Shown here: piece after piece, positions 1 through 8,049 of the stretch
Layout: each line of letters opens with the position of its first letter
Numbering within the stretch: position 1 is the stretch's first letter
Assembly (NCBI GenBank): GCA_034406555.1
Contig: DASCRM010000067.1
Span: 1 to 48,449, forward strand
Direction: 5' to 3'
Length of the DNA stretch: 48,449 nucleotides
Source: SHYR01 sp034406555
GTDB lineage: Bacteria; Chloroflexota; Dehalococcoidia; UBA2979
Position numbers and translations under genes: made by a program
Notes under the pieces: generated by a model
The model's input: only the letters and a program-made list of their open reading frames with translations
Databases searched by the model: none
Told to the model about the DNA's origin: nothing

Positions 1-94
1 GCTCTGCCCCCATCCCCCCGATTGGACTGGATCGGACTGGACTGGATTGGACGGAGCTTCGCACCCTGATTGGCCGCGCCCTTGTGACCGGCGC
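1..94. other. Non-coding edge with short degenerate repeats
   Basis: No gene is visible before the stop codon of the endonuclease III gene. Positions 21-54 hold a low-complexity run built from imperfect copies of GGACTGG and GGATTGG (copies near 24-30, 34-40 and 39-53). The run is too short and irregular for a CRISPR or a satellite, and no hairpin with a T-run is seen. It lies downstream of the minus-strand nth gene. Confidence 0.5.
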
Positions 95-790
95 TTAGCG
101 CCTCGGTAGTCCGACCCTCGGGCAGCGGTCCAGCAGCGGGCACTCCTCGCAGCGAGGGCCGCGGGCGTGGCAGGTGCGGCGACCGTGCTGGATCAGGACG
201 ACGTGGAAGGCGTACACGTCGTCCGGCGCGAGCTTCTTTTCCAGGATCACGTGCGCCTTCTCGGCCGATGTCTTCTTCGGCACCAGCCCGAGGCGATGCG
301 AGACGCGCTCGACATGGGTGTCGACGGGGAGGGCGGGGCGGCCGAGGGCGAAGAGCAGCACGCACGCCGCCGTCTTCGGCCCGACGCCGGGTAACGACCG
401 CAGCCACGCCTTCGCCTCGTCCAGCGGCAGATCGGACAATTCGCTCAGGTCGTAGTCGTCGGTGCGCTCCTTCACCTCGGCGAGCAGCGCCTGCAGGCGC
501 GGGGCCTTGGTCGGGGCGAGCCCGCCCGGCCGAATCGCGTCCTCGACCTCGCTGGTCGGCGCAGCGATGATCTGGTCCCACTGCGGAAAGTGCTCGAGCA
601 GGCGGTGCATCGCCTTGCCGGAGTTGTGGTCGGACGTGTGCTGCGAGAGCAGGGTCAGCACTAGCTCGCTGACGGGTGCGCCGGAGACCTGCTGCGGCGT
701 CCGCCCGTAGCACTCGTCGAGGATCGCGATCAGCTCTGACGGGGTCCACTTCGGTGGTCGCTTCGCGCGCGGCTTCGCTACTGGTGCCAT
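95..790 (-). CDS. nth: Endonuclease III (HhH-GPD DNA glycosylase/AP lyase)
   Basis: Base-excision repair enzyme that removes oxidised pyrimidines and cleaves at the abasic site. The 231-residue protein shows the helix-hairpin-helix LPGVGPKTAA (about 133-142) with catalytic Lys139, the catalytic Asp157 in PVDTHV, and a C-terminal [4Fe-4S] motif C207-x6-C214-x2-C217-x5-C223. Length and motif order are normal for the family. I chose the ATG at 790, which gives the usual short basic N-terminus (MAPVAKPRAKRPP). The frame stays open far upstream, but that part lies antisense to selD and has no family similarity. The gene is divergent from selD. Seen: motifs and the Cys ligands. Known: their roles in Nth. 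Confidence 0.95.
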   Translation of the reverse strand: MAPVAKPRAKRPPKWTPSELIAILDECYGRTPQQVSGAPVSELVLTLLSQHTSDHNSGKAMHRLLEHFPQWDQIIAAPTSEVEDAIRPGGLAPTKAPRLQALLAEVKERTDDYDLSELSDLPLDEAKAWLRSLPGVGPKTAACVLLFALGRPALPVDTHVERVSHRLGLVPKKTSAEKAHVILEKKLAPDDVYAFHVVLIQHGRRTCHARGPRCEECPLLDRCPRVGLPRR

Positions 791-910
791 GGCGCGATGG
801 TACCGCAAGGGGGGAGCGAGCCACGTGGGCGGTTGGCCCGCGTGGTTTGCGCATCTGGACGGCAGTGCGACGATGGAGTCACAGCCGTGCCGGTCGGAAG
901 GAGGTGTGAC

Positions 911-1966
911 GTGACCCGTGAAGACATCATCCGTCTGACCGATCTCGCCTCCTGCGCCGGTTGAGCAGGGAAGATGGGTCTCGGGACCCTGGCGCAGGTG
1001 CTGCGTCCTCTGCATGAACGCTTCGTCCCGGATGACTATCCGGAACTGCTCGTTGGCCTCGAGCGGTCGGATGACGCCGCCGTCTACCAGGTGAGTGAGG
1101 ATCTGGCGTTGATCCAGACGCTGGACTTCTTCCCGCCGGTCGTCGACGACCCCTACGCCTACGGCCAGATCTCCGCGGCGAACGCGATGTCGGATGTCTA
1201 CGCGATGGGCGGCGAGGTGCGGCTCGCGTTGAACATCGCGGCGTTCCCGGAGGACCTCGACCCTGCGATCCTCAGCGAGATCTTCCGCGGCGGCGCGGAC
1301 AAGGTGTACGAGGCCGGTGGCGTGATCGCGGGTGGCCACACGGTCTTTGACGAGGAACCGAAGTACGGGCTCTCGGTGATGGGCTTCGTTCACCCGGGCG
1401 CGATCATGCGCAAGGGCGGTGCGCAGCCCGGTGACGTGCTGTTGCTCACGAAGGCGCTCGGCACGGGCATCCTGATGACCGCCGCCAAGCAGCAACTGGC
1501 GGGCTCCGAGGCCGGACTGGAGGCCGCTGTGGAGTCGATGCGGCGGCTCAGTCAGCACGTCGCGCACCTCGCGAGAGCTGCCGAGGTGCAGACGATGACC
1601 GACGTCACCGGCTTCGGGCTGCTCGGCCATGCCGCCGAGATGGCGGCACAGAGCGAGGCGACACTGGTGATCGACGCGCAGGCCGTGCCGGAGCTGCCGG
1701 ACGCCCGCCGCTTCGCAGACGAGGGTGCGCTGACCGGCGGCGCCGATCGCAACATCGAGCAGCTCGGTGACCGCATCGCGCTGCCCGCCGACCTCGACGA
1801 CGCGACGCACGCGCTGTTGTACGACCCGCAGACCTCCGGTGGGCTGCTGGTCGCCGTGCCGGAAGCGCACGCGGACTCGCTCTGCGCCGCGATCAGCGAG
1901 CACGAGGGCGGCTGCTGGCGGATTGGCGAGGTCGAGGGCGGGCCGGGCACTGTTCGTGTTCGATGA
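911..1966 (+). CDS. selD: Selenophosphate synthetase, selenocysteine-containing (in-frame UGA at codon 18)
   Basis: Makes selenophosphate from selenide and ATP, the selenium donor for selenocysteine tRNA. From the GTG at 911 (preceded by AAGGAGG at 898-904) the frame reads MTREDIIRLTDLASCAG, then TGA at 962-964, then AGKMGLGTLAQVL and on to the stop at 1964-1966. The UGA falls where SelD carries its catalytic Cys or Sec, and Lys follows three residues later (U18, K21), matching the C-x-x-K spacing of the family. Reading UGA as Sec gives a 351-residue full-length protein. Starting at ATG 974 would remove the catalytic residue and leave the ribosome-binding site unused. The rest has the AIRS fold sequence, including a region rich in Asp/Gly near NAMSDVYAMGG and a C-terminal DPQTSGGLL motif. 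A hairpin follows the UGA. Divergent from nth; a lipoprotein gene follows closely. Confidence 0.92.
962..989 (+). promoter_or_regulatory. Selenocysteine UGA and candidate bacterial SECIS hairpin of selD
   Basis: After the UGA (962-964) an 11-base spacer leads to a perfect 5-bp inverted repeat, GGGTC (976-980) and GACCC (985-989), closing the loop TCGG. An alternative pairing CAGGG (966-970) with CCCTG (987-991) would give a larger loop. Bacterial SECIS elements lie directly 3' of the UGA, inside the coding sequence, with a loop about 16-37 bases downstream that carries G. The spacing fits; folding energy was not computed. Confidence 0.55.
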
Positions 1967-1976
1967 GGCAGCGGCC

Positions 1977-2669
1977 GTGAGACGCACCGCGCTTGCTTCG
2001 CTGCTGTTGCTCGCGCTGACGCTGGCCGTTGCGTGCGGCGACGATGGCGCTGCGGCGAACCTCGACAGCGTCGACCCGTCGGCGTTGCTGCTGGCGGCCG
2101 CCGACCGCACTGAAGCGGTAACGAGCTTCCACTTCGTGCTCGAACACGAGAACGGCTCGACGGAGATCGTGCGCGGCCTCCAGATGAAGCGCGCGGAGGG
2201 CGATGTGATCGGCAGCGACCGGCTGCGAGCCGAGATCGAGGCCTCTCTGGGGCCGCTCAACCTCGAGGGGAGCATTGTGATCCTGGAGGACAAAGCCTGG
2301 ATCACCAACCCGCTGACCAACCGCTGGGAGCGCGAGGATCTCTCGATCGAGGAGCTTTTCGACCCAGCATCGGGCGTCACCGCCCTGATGCGAGGCGTGA
2401 GCGCGCCGCAGCTTCTCGGGACAGAGAGCGTCGACGGCGCGCGCAGCTACCGGGTGGAGGCGACTGTCGATTCATCCGCGGTGCAGATTTTCGGCCCGGC
2501 GCCAGCCGGGCAAATGCTGGAGGCGGCGGTATGGATCGGCATCGACGACTCGCTGGTGCGACGAATCGAGGTGAGAGGGGCGCTGCGTGCGGGTGAGCCG
2601 GACGACCTCGTGCGACGGGTCACGCTGAGCCAGTTCAATGTCGAGTTCGAGATCGTCGCACCCCGCTGA
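1977..2669 (+). CDS. Putative LppX/LprG-like lipoprotein
   Basis: Probable exported lipoprotein of 230 residues. The N-terminus has two Arg, a hydrophobic stretch (about residues 5-19) and a lipobox-like LAVAC with Cys20, followed by a low-complexity linker. The body is a soluble beta-rich domain with repeated VxG and WIxDDSLVRRIEVRG-like strands, similar in layout to the LppX_LprAFG or LolA-like lipid-carrier families, which I infer from pattern only. I chose the GTG at 1977, 10 bases after the selD stop; a GTG at 1956 is in frame but would lengthen the signal region. The next gene, an efflux pump, follows directly or overlaps it, so the two may work together. In mycobacteria LprG-type lipoproteins are paired with an MFS pump (P55), which is the same arrangement. 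Confidence 0.7.
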   Translation: MRRTALASLLLLALTLAVACGDDGAAANLDSVDPSALLLAAADRTEAVTSFHFVLEHENGSTEIVRGLQMKRAEGDVIGSDRLRAEIEASLGPLNLEGSIVILEDKAWITNPLTNRWEREDLSIEELFDPASGVTALMRGVSAPQLLGTESVDGARSYRVEATVDSSAVQIFGPAPAGQMLEAAVWIGIDDSLVRRIEVRGALRAGEPDDLVRRVTLSQFNVEFEIVAPR

Positions 2670-2682
2670 CGGGTCGGACCCC

Positions 2683-4137
2683 GTGACCGCGCCGGCTGCG
2701 GCGCGTCGCGGCTGGCTGCTGCTCGTCGCGGTCGCAGCGGGAGTCTTCGTCGCGGCGGACGACCAGACGTCGGTCGTGACGGTGCTGCCGGCGATCATCC
2801 AGCACACCGGGATCACGGTGGACGACCTGTACCGGTCGTCGTGGATCGTCAACGGCTACCTGCTGGGCTACCTCGTTGCGCTGCCCGTTGTCGGGCGGGT
2901 CGCCGATGTCTACGGGCACGGCCGCGTCTACGCGGCGGCCCTGGTGGTGTTCATAGTCGGTAGCGCGCTCGTAGCGCTCTCGCCGACGTTTGAGCTGCTG
3001 GTGGCGTCGCGGGCATTGCAGGCCGTCGGTGGTGGCGCGGTGGTGCCGGTGGCGATGGCGATCGTGGTGCGTGAGTTGCCCGTGCGCCAGCGTGTGCTCG
3101 GCCTCGGTGCGATCGCGGCGGCGTCGGAGGCGGGTGCGCTGATCGGGCCGCTCTGGGGCGGGGCAATCACGGAGTGGTTCGGCTGGCGCTGGGTCTTCTG
3201 GATCAACCTGCCGATGGCGCTGCCGGTGCTGGTCGCGGTCTGGCGCAGCGCGGGTGTCGAGCGGCGCGCCGGGAGCATCGACTGGCCGGGGGCGGCGCTG
3301 CTGGCGTCGGCGCTCGCGGTGCTGACGTTCGCGCTCGTCGATGACCCTCTCGACGGGCGCCGGCTGGCCGTCACGGCCAGCCTTGGCGTCGTGGTGGCGC
3401 TGCTTGGCGCGGGCTTCGTGCTGCGTGAGCGGCGAGCAGACGAGCCGATGCTGCGACTGGCGATGTTCCGGTCGCGTGCCGTGCGAGCGGCGAACGCGGC
3501 CAGCCTGCTGGTCGGCGGGGGGCTGATCGGGGCGCTGATCGGGGTACCGCTGTTCGTGAACCTGGTGCTGCTGGAGAGCCCGCTCGATGGCGGGCTGACG
3601 CTGCTGCGACTGACGGTCGTCGTGCCGGTGGGGGCGCTGCTCGGCGGCTGGCTCGCCTCACGCCTCGGCCTGCGACTCGTGGCGACGACCGGCTGCTGGC
3701 TCGTCGCCGCCGGCTTTGCGGGGCTGGCGATGTGGGGCGGCACGCTGGGTGAGCCTGCGAGGACGCTGCCGCAACTGGTCGCGGGTCTCGGCTTCGGGCT
3801 CGTGATCGCGCCGCTCAGTGCGGCGGTGATGCAGCACGCCGGCGAGGCGGAACGCGCGACGGCGGCGGCGTGGCTCACGCTCAGTCGCGTGGTCGGGATG
3901 CTGCTTGGCGCGGCGCTGCTCACATCGCGGGGCCTTGGACGGTTCTACGGCCGGGCGGGCTCGATCGAGTTCGGATCACCGGAGTTCGGCGAGCTCGTGC
4001 AGTCGGCGCAGGTGTCGACGTTCCAGGAGGTTTTTGCCGCGGCCGCCGTGGGGATGGCGATTGCCGGCCTGTTGGCGTGGTTCGTCGGGCGGGGCGAGCG
4101 AGACGGCGTGGGCGAGCCGTGGTGGACGGTCACGTGA
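2683..4137 (+). CDS. MFS drug efflux transporter, DHA2 (EmrB/QacA) type
   Basis: Integral membrane proton-drug antiporter of about 484 residues and a predicted 14 membrane helices, mostly Ala/Leu/Val. Seen near the N-terminus are the first helix (GWLLLVAVAAGVFVAADDQT), the SSWIVNGYLLGY helix typical of DHA2, and an MFS motif A-like loop GRVADVYGHGRVY. A GWRWVFWINLP segment typical of the DHA2 family follows near residue 180. The likely start is the GTG at 2683, 14 bases after the lipoprotein stop; an ATG at 2638 in the same frame would overlap that gene by 32 bases. Lipoprotein and pump may form one unit, as in the LprG-P55 pair of mycobacteria (inference). Substrate cannot be read from sequence. 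Confidence 0.85.
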   Translation: MTAPAAARRGWLLLVAVAAGVFVAADDQTSVVTVLPAIIQHTGITVDDLYRSSWIVNGYLLGYLVALPVVGRVADVYGHGRVYAAALVVFIVGSALVALSPTFELLVASRALQAVGGGAVVPVAMAIVVRELPVRQRVLGLGAIAAASEAGALIGPLWGGAITEWFGWRWVFWINLPMALPVLVAVWRSAGVERRAGSIDWPGAALLASALAVLTFALVDDPLDGRRLAVTASLGVVVALLGAGFVLRERRADEPMLRLAMFRSRAVRAANAASLLVGGGLIGALIGVPLFVNLVLLESPLDGGLTLLRLTVVVPVGALLGGWLASRLGLRLVATTGCWLVAAGFAGLAMWGGTLGEPARTLPQLVAGLGFGLVIAPLSAAVMQHAGEAERATAAAWLTLSRVVGMLLGAALLTSRGLGRFYGRAGSIEFGSPEFGELVQSAQVSTFQEVFAAAAVGMAIAGLLAWFVGRGERDGVGEPWWTVT

Positions 4138-4150
4138 CGCCGGCGAGCTG

Positions 4151-4573
4151 CTAGCCGAGACGCCACCAGGGGCGCTTCTCCGCACGATTGGCGTCGTCGC
4201 CGCTGGCAGCGGCGGCTACTGGTTCGTCGCTCGCCTCGGTCTGGTCGCCGTAGAGGATGCCGTGGCGATCGAGGAAGGGTGCGATCTGGCCCGTGTTCGG
4301 CTCGGTTAGCATCGTGCCGCGGTCGACCGCGCGAGGCCCGTGGCCGGAGGGCAGCGGCGAGGGCTCCTCGAACGGAGCGATGTCGTCGTCAGGGGCGATC
4401 ACCAGCGTGGGGACGGACTCGTGACCGGTCCAGGCGAGGACGCGGTGGTGGGCCTCTTCGTCGCGGTCGATATCGAACTCGACGTATTCGATCGAGTTCT
4501 CGTCCACCCAGCGCCGCCAGTGGGCGACATCCGGGCAAAACGATGAGCGAACGTAGACAACCAGACGTGTCAT
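4151..4573 (-). CDS. Glutaredoxin-like (thioredoxin-fold) protein
   Basis: A 140-residue protein. Residues 1-75 follow a glutaredoxin pattern: strand LVVYVRSSF, Cys13 in SSFCPD, helix, strand IEYVEFDIDRD, helix HHRVLAWTG and the cis-Pro loop SVPTLVI. The usual CPYC is reduced to a single Cys (C13-P-D), so it is monothiol-like. The C-terminal third is a charged, probably disordered extension ending in RPWWRLG. It likely works in thiol-disulfide exchange or glutathionylation-type chemistry, but no partner is adjacent. It converges with the efflux gene, 13 bases apart, and lies downstream of the unknown protein at 4657-5109. Confidence 0.75.
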   Translation of the reverse strand: MTRLVVYVRSSFCPDVAHWRRWVDENSIEYVEFDIDRDEEAHHRVLAWTGHESVPTLVIAPDDDIAPFEEPSPLPSGHGPRAVDRGTMLTEPNTGQIAPFLDRHGILYGDQTEASDEPVAAAASGDDANRAEKRPWWRLG

Positions 4574-4656
4574 GTGCAGTCCTCCACAGCCAACGGTACG
4601 CGTGATCCTCGACGGGGAACGTAACGGGGGACACCCCGCCTGATACGCTGCCGTGG

Positions 4657-5109
4657 TCAGGACTCTGAGCGAGCGCTCCAGAGCGTCTCGAAGCCCTCGT
4701 TGCCGTGAATAGCGTCGCGCGTGAGGTCACGTTCGAGCTTCCGCAGCTCGTCCAGCGCGACGTCGATCTCTTCATCCAGGTCGACGCCGTGTTCCTGCAT
4801 CGCGCGTGTGGCAATGCTCCGCAACATCCCGGTACGCTCCAGCAGGGCGACGGAGTGCGGCCAGCCGAAGAACGCGGTGCGCTCAGGCGGGCCGAGCGAC
4901 GGTCGCCGCGCGGAGAGCCAGATCGCGCGTTCCTGCGTGTTGGCCAGCGGCTCGACCAGCTCCACCATCGGACCGGTGACGTTGTCACCACGCAGGTCGA
5001 CCAGCAGGCGTTGCGGACAGATTGCGAGGCCGACGACCAGCACCTCGGCGTCGCCGACGACGCGGATCACCTCTTCGAGGTCGACTGCGAGGCCGTTTTC
5101 ACCGTACAT
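4657..5109 (-). CDS. Conserved hypothetical protein (150 aa)
   Basis: I do not recognise this family. The ATG at 5109 has a good ribosome-binding site (GGAGG about 7 bases upstream), which decides the start over an in-frame ATG at 5142. The protein is soluble, with an alternating hydrophobic N-terminal half (VLVVGLAICPQRLLVDLRG) and a long charged helix near the C-terminus (VDLDEEIDVALDELRKLERDL) that could form a coiled coil. No signal peptide, membrane helix or metal motif is seen. It lies between groL (a terminator hairpin separates them) and the glutaredoxin-like gene, all on the minus strand. Confidence 0.7.
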   Translation of the reverse strand: MYGENGLAVDLEEVIRVVGDAEVLVVGLAICPQRLLVDLRGDNVTGPMVELVEPLANTQERAIWLSARRPSLGPPERTAFFGWPHSVALLERTGMLRSIATRAMQEHGVDLDEEIDVALDELRKLERDLTRDAIHGNEGFETLWSARSES

Positions 5110-5165
5110 CGTTCCTCCGGTACGCCCGGGCGGGGCGGCCATGTCTCTGATCGGAATGGAGAGCA

Positions 5166-5192
5166 GGAAGGCCGGCCATCGGCCGGCCTTCC
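5166..5192 (-). terminator. Strong hairpin after groL
   Basis: Perfect 12-bp inverted repeat, GGAAGGCCGGCC (5166-5177) and its complement (5181-5192), with a 3-base loop. It sits 38 bases past the groL stop on the minus strand. No clear T-run follows on either strand, so it may act as an RNA 3' stabiliser or a factor-assisted terminator. Confidence 0.65.
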
Positions 5193-5229
5193 GTTCAGGC
5201 TGTGAGGGCCTGTGTCTTCCGGTCGGCCC

Positions 5230-6840
5230 CTAGTACATGTCCGGTGCGGCGGGCACGCCCGTGGGGGAGTTGTCGATCTCGTCAGTCACCAGACAGTTGG
5301 TCGTGAGCACCATGCCGGCGATCGAGACGGCGTTGTCGAGCGCAGCCTTCGTCACCTTGGTCGGATCGATGATGCCGAACGTCAGCATATCGCCGTAGCG
5401 GTCGGTCGCTGCGTCCCAGCCTTCGCCCTTCTTCAGCTCCTGCACGGAGCGCACGATCACGGACCCGTCCTCGCCAGCGTTGGTGGCGATGCGGCGCATC
5501 GGCTCCTCCAGTGCACGGCGGAGGATGCGCAGGCCGGTCGCCTCATCACCCTCAAGATCCAGCTTGTTGATTGACGGCAGTGCGTTCAGGAAGGCGACGC
5601 CGCCCCCCGGGACCATGCCCTCCTCGACGGCCGCACGGGTCGCCGAGAGCGCGTCCTCGACGCGGTGCTTCTTCTCGTTCAGCTCAACCTCGGTGGCAGC
5701 GCCGACCTTCACGACAGCGACGGAGCCGGAGAGCTTGCCGAGGCGCTCCTCCAGCTTCTCGCGGTCCCAGTCGCTGGTTGCCATGTCGAGAGCGGCGCGA
5801 ATGGAGCCAATACGGTCGTCGATCGCCTTCTTCGTGCCCTTGCCCTCGATGATCGTGGTCTCTTCCTTGGTGATGATCAGGCGGCGGGCGGAGCCCAGGT
5901 CGCTCGGCTCGGCGGAGTCCAGCTCACGGCCGACCTCCTTGCTGATCACGGTCGCACCGGTCAACGCGGCCAGGTCGCCCAGGTTCTCCTTGCGGCGGTC
6001 GCCGAAGCCCGGCGCCTTCACGGCGCAGACGTTCATGTTGCCGCGGAGCTTGTTCACCGCCAGCGTGGCCAGCGCCTCGCCGTCGATGTCCTCCGCGATG
6101 ATGATCAGGTCCTTCGACTTCTGCAGCTGCTTCTCCAGCAGGGGGAGAATGTCGTTGACCGATGAGAGCTTCTGGTCGGTGATGAAGATGAACGGGTCTT
6201 CGATCGCGGCTTCCATGCGGTCCGGGTTGGTGACGAAGTAGGGTGAGATGTAACCGCGGTCGAAGGCCATGCCCTCGACGTACTCAATCTCGGTCTCGAT
6301 GCCGCGCGACTCCTCGACGGTGATCACGCCGTCCTTGCCGGCTTCCTCCATCACCTCGCCGATCAGCCCACCGATGTCAGCGGAGGCAGCGGAGATCGAT
6401 GCGACCTGTGCCATCTGCTCGCGGGTTGTGACCTTCGTGGAGTTCTTGTCCAGCGCGTTGGTGATGGCGCGCGCGCCAACTTCGATACCGCGCTTCAGCG
6501 CCATCGGGTCGGCACCGGCGGCGACGTTCTTCATGCCCTCGTGCACGATCGCCTGGCCGAGCACCGTGGCGGTGGTCGTGCCGTCACCGGCGATGTCGTT
6601 CGTCTTGGAGGCGATCTCCTTGGCGAGCTGGGTGCCGATGTTCTCGAAGGCGAGCCCGAGCTCGATGTCCTTGGCGATCGTGACACCGTCGTTGGTGATC
6701 GTGGGAGCGCCGAACTTCTTGTCCAGCACCACGTTGCGGCCCTTCGGCCCCAGTGTGATCTTCACGGCGTCTGCCAGCGCGTCGATACCGTCGCGCAGCG
6801 CCTGGCGTGCTTGCTCGTCGAATAGCAGTTGCTTCGCCAT
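5230..6840 (-). CDS. groL: Chaperonin GroEL (Hsp60)
   Basis: ATP-driven tetradecameric protein-folding chaperonin. The 536-residue protein carries the family signatures: KITLGPKGRNVVLDKKFGAPTITNDGVTIAK near the N-terminus, the nucleotide motif AGDGTTTATVL (about 85-95), and the C-terminal ATD..DMLTFGIIDPTKVTK region. The start ATG at 6840 gives the classic MAKQLLFDEQAR, with AAAGGA about 9 bases upstream. The C-terminus ends SPTGVPAAPDMY and lacks the Gly-Gly-Met repeat tail, as in some second-copy or phylum-specific GroELs. No groES is adjacent in this window. Heat regulation by HrcA is indicated by a perfect CIRCE element 63 bases upstream. Confidence 0.97.
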   Translation of the reverse strand: MAKQLLFDEQARQALRDGIDALADAVKITLGPKGRNVVLDKKFGAPTITNDGVTIAKDIELGLAFENIGTQLAKEIASKTNDIAGDGTTTATVLGQAIVHEGMKNVAAGADPMALKRGIEVGARAITNALDKNSTKVTTREQMAQVASISAASADIGGLIGEVMEEAGKDGVITVEESRGIETEIEYVEGMAFDRGYISPYFVTNPDRMEAAIEDPFIFITDQKLSSVNDILPLLEKQLQKSKDLIIIAEDIDGEALATLAVNKLRGNMNVCAVKAPGFGDRRKENLGDLAALTGATVISKEVGRELDSAEPSDLGSARRLIITKEETTIIEGKGTKKAIDDRIGSIRAALDMATSDWDREKLEERLGKLSGSVAVVKVGAATEVELNEKKHRVEDALSATRAAVEEGMVPGGGVAFLNALPSINKLDLEGDEATGLRILRRALEEPMRRIATNAGEDGSVIVRSVQELKKGEGWDAATDRYGDMLTFGIIDPTKVTKAALDNAVSIAGMVLTTNCLVTDEIDNSPTGVPAAPDMY

Positions 6841-6902
6841 CAGGGAGTGTCCTTTGCTACGTGCCTGCCGGTGGTAGTGCGGCCGCGACTGTGGCGACCG
6901 AC

Positions 6903-6929
6903 TTAGCACTCTCGTTGATGGAGTGCTAA
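6903..6929. promoter_or_regulatory. CIRCE operator (HrcA binding site)
   Basis: Exact TTAGCACTC (6903-6911), 9-base spacer, GAGTGCTAA (6921-6929), matching the full CIRCE consensus on both arms. It lies 63 bases upstream of groL and 90 bases upstream of the divergent cupredoxin gene. HrcA repression of groL is established for this element; an effect on the divergent gene is inference. Confidence 0.97.
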
Positions 6930-7019
6930 TTGGTGCAGAAGAGGTTTTACCGAATTGGCGGAGGTGGCGCAAGGGGTAAGGGTCGAAGCTGGGTCCCTCG
7001 GAAGCTAGGATGGCGACAA

Positions 7020-7481
7020 ATGAGGCTTCCGGAGCACGCCCACTTTGTCGCGATCGTCGCCTGCTCGCTGTTCGCGTTCGTCGCGTGCGGAGGCGAGAGC
7101 GCGGCCTCCGAACCGATTATTGACCCGCTGGCGGGCGCGACCGCCGAGGCTGCGACAGCGATCGAACTGCGCGATATCGCGTTCAGCGAGGACGTGCTGA
7201 CGATCGACGCGGGGAGGGTGACCCAGGTGGCGATCAGCAACGCTGGCTCGCTCCGCCACGACTTCACGATCCAGCGCGTCTCCGCGGATGTCTCCGCCAG
7301 CGGGCAGCAGAAGCGCGGGAAGTTCGATGTCCACGTCGACCTGCAGAAGGATCAGTCCGCGACGCTGCTGTTGCGTGTGACAGAGCCCGGCGAGTACACG
7401 TTCTTCTGCTCCGTGCCCGGCCACCGATCGGCGGGCATGGAGGGGACGCTGGTGGTGAACGGCTCAGGCGCCGGGGGCTGA
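7020..7481 (+). CDS. Cupredoxin-domain lipoprotein (blue-copper-like)
   Basis: Exported single-domain cupredoxin of 153 residues. The N-terminus has a hydrophobic segment ending in a lipobox FVACGG with Cys23, so it is probably lipid-anchored outside the membrane. The cupredoxin part shows His80 in SLRHDF and the C-terminal cluster FFCSVPGHRSAGM with Cys130, His135 and Met140, a complete type-1 copper ligand set (H, C, H, M). It likely shuttles electrons to a terminal oxidase or reductase, though none is nearby. The start ATG at 7020 is chosen because it gives the signal peptide; an in-frame ATG at 6930 would add 30 residues next to CIRCE. The 3' end overlaps the convergent protease gene by 18 bases. 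Confidence 0.85.
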   Translation: MRLPEHAHFVAIVACSLFAFVACGGESAASEPIIDPLAGATAEAATAIELRDIAFSEDVLTIDAGRVTQVAISNAGSLRHDFTIQRVSADVSASGQQKRGKFDVHVDLQKDQSATLLLRVTEPGEYTFFCSVPGHRSAGMEGTLVVNGSGAGG

Positions 7482-8012
7482 CGCCGGCCGCGGCTCGACG
7501 AATCGCCGAGGCGGGCGCGAGAGTAGCCCGACCCTCGACGGTGGCCAGTAGCGGAACTTCACGACGCCCTCCAGGCGCGAGTGATCGGCGGGGCCGAAGT
7601 CGCGGCTGTCGGTGCTGGCATCGCGACGGTCGCCCAGCAGGAAGTGCTCGCCCTCCACCAGCCGCTGCACGCCGCGGTACTGCGAGACCGGGGTCACACC
7701 GTTGGCGTACGGCTCCTCCAGCACGCGACCGTTGATCTGCACCTCTTCGCCGGCGCACACCGACTCACCGGGCAGTCCGATGACGCGCTTCAGCAGCAGC
7801 CGACCGGAGGCGTCGCGCAGGGCGACGATCTCGCCGTAGGCTCGCTCACCCCTCGGCACGCCGCCGCGGCGCAGCAGCAGGTACTCGCCGGGCTGCAGCG
7901 CGGGCGTCATCGACTCGCCGGCCACCTCGACGGCAACGAAGTTGCGTCGCAGCCACTGCGCGGCGAGTACGGCGAGCAGCACAACGGCCGCGACTAGCGC
8001 GGTTATGCGCAT
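7464..8012 (-). CDS. sodX: Signal-peptidase-like protease, probable Ni-SOD maturation protease
   Basis: S26-family membrane protease of 182 residues. One N-terminal membrane helix (about 3-20) precedes the catalytic Ser34 in VAGESMTPALQPGEYLL and the catalytic Lys75 in LLLKRVIGLPGE. The family box GDRRDASTDSRDFGP is present further on. It could be a housekeeping signal peptidase I. However, it lies only 37 bases downstream of the Ni-SOD gene in the same direction, as the dedicated Ni-SOD processing protease does in actinobacteria and marine bacteria, and Ni-SOD needs cleavage to expose its first His. I therefore favour Ni-SOD maturation, by context. Motifs are seen; the assignment is inference. 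Confidence 0.78.
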   Translation of the reverse strand: MRITALVAAVVLLAVLAAQWLRRNFVAVEVAGESMTPALQPGEYLLLRRGGVPRGERAYGEIVALRDASGRLLLKRVIGLPGESVCAGEEVQINGRVLEEPYANGVTPVSQYRGVQRLVEGEHFLLGDRRDASTDSRDFGPADHSRLEGVVKFRYWPPSRVGLLSRPPRRFVEPRPASAPGA

Positions 8013-8049
8013 CGGTCGCGGCCGTGAGCAGTCTGGTACATGCGGTGCG

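Noticed and set aside
20..55. Repeats suggesting a CRISPR or tandem satellite
   Set aside because: Units are 7-10 bases, imperfect and without spacers; no cas gene is near.
791..2380. Long minus-strand open frame continuing upstream of nth
   Set aside because: It lies antisense to selD and the lipoprotein gene, the translation has no family features, and long antisense frames are common in DNA of this GC content.
7464..8012. Housekeeping signal peptidase I as the only reading of this protease
   Set aside because: The motifs fit, but the tight linkage to Ni-SOD makes the dedicated maturation role more likely; the housekeeping role is kept as an alternative.
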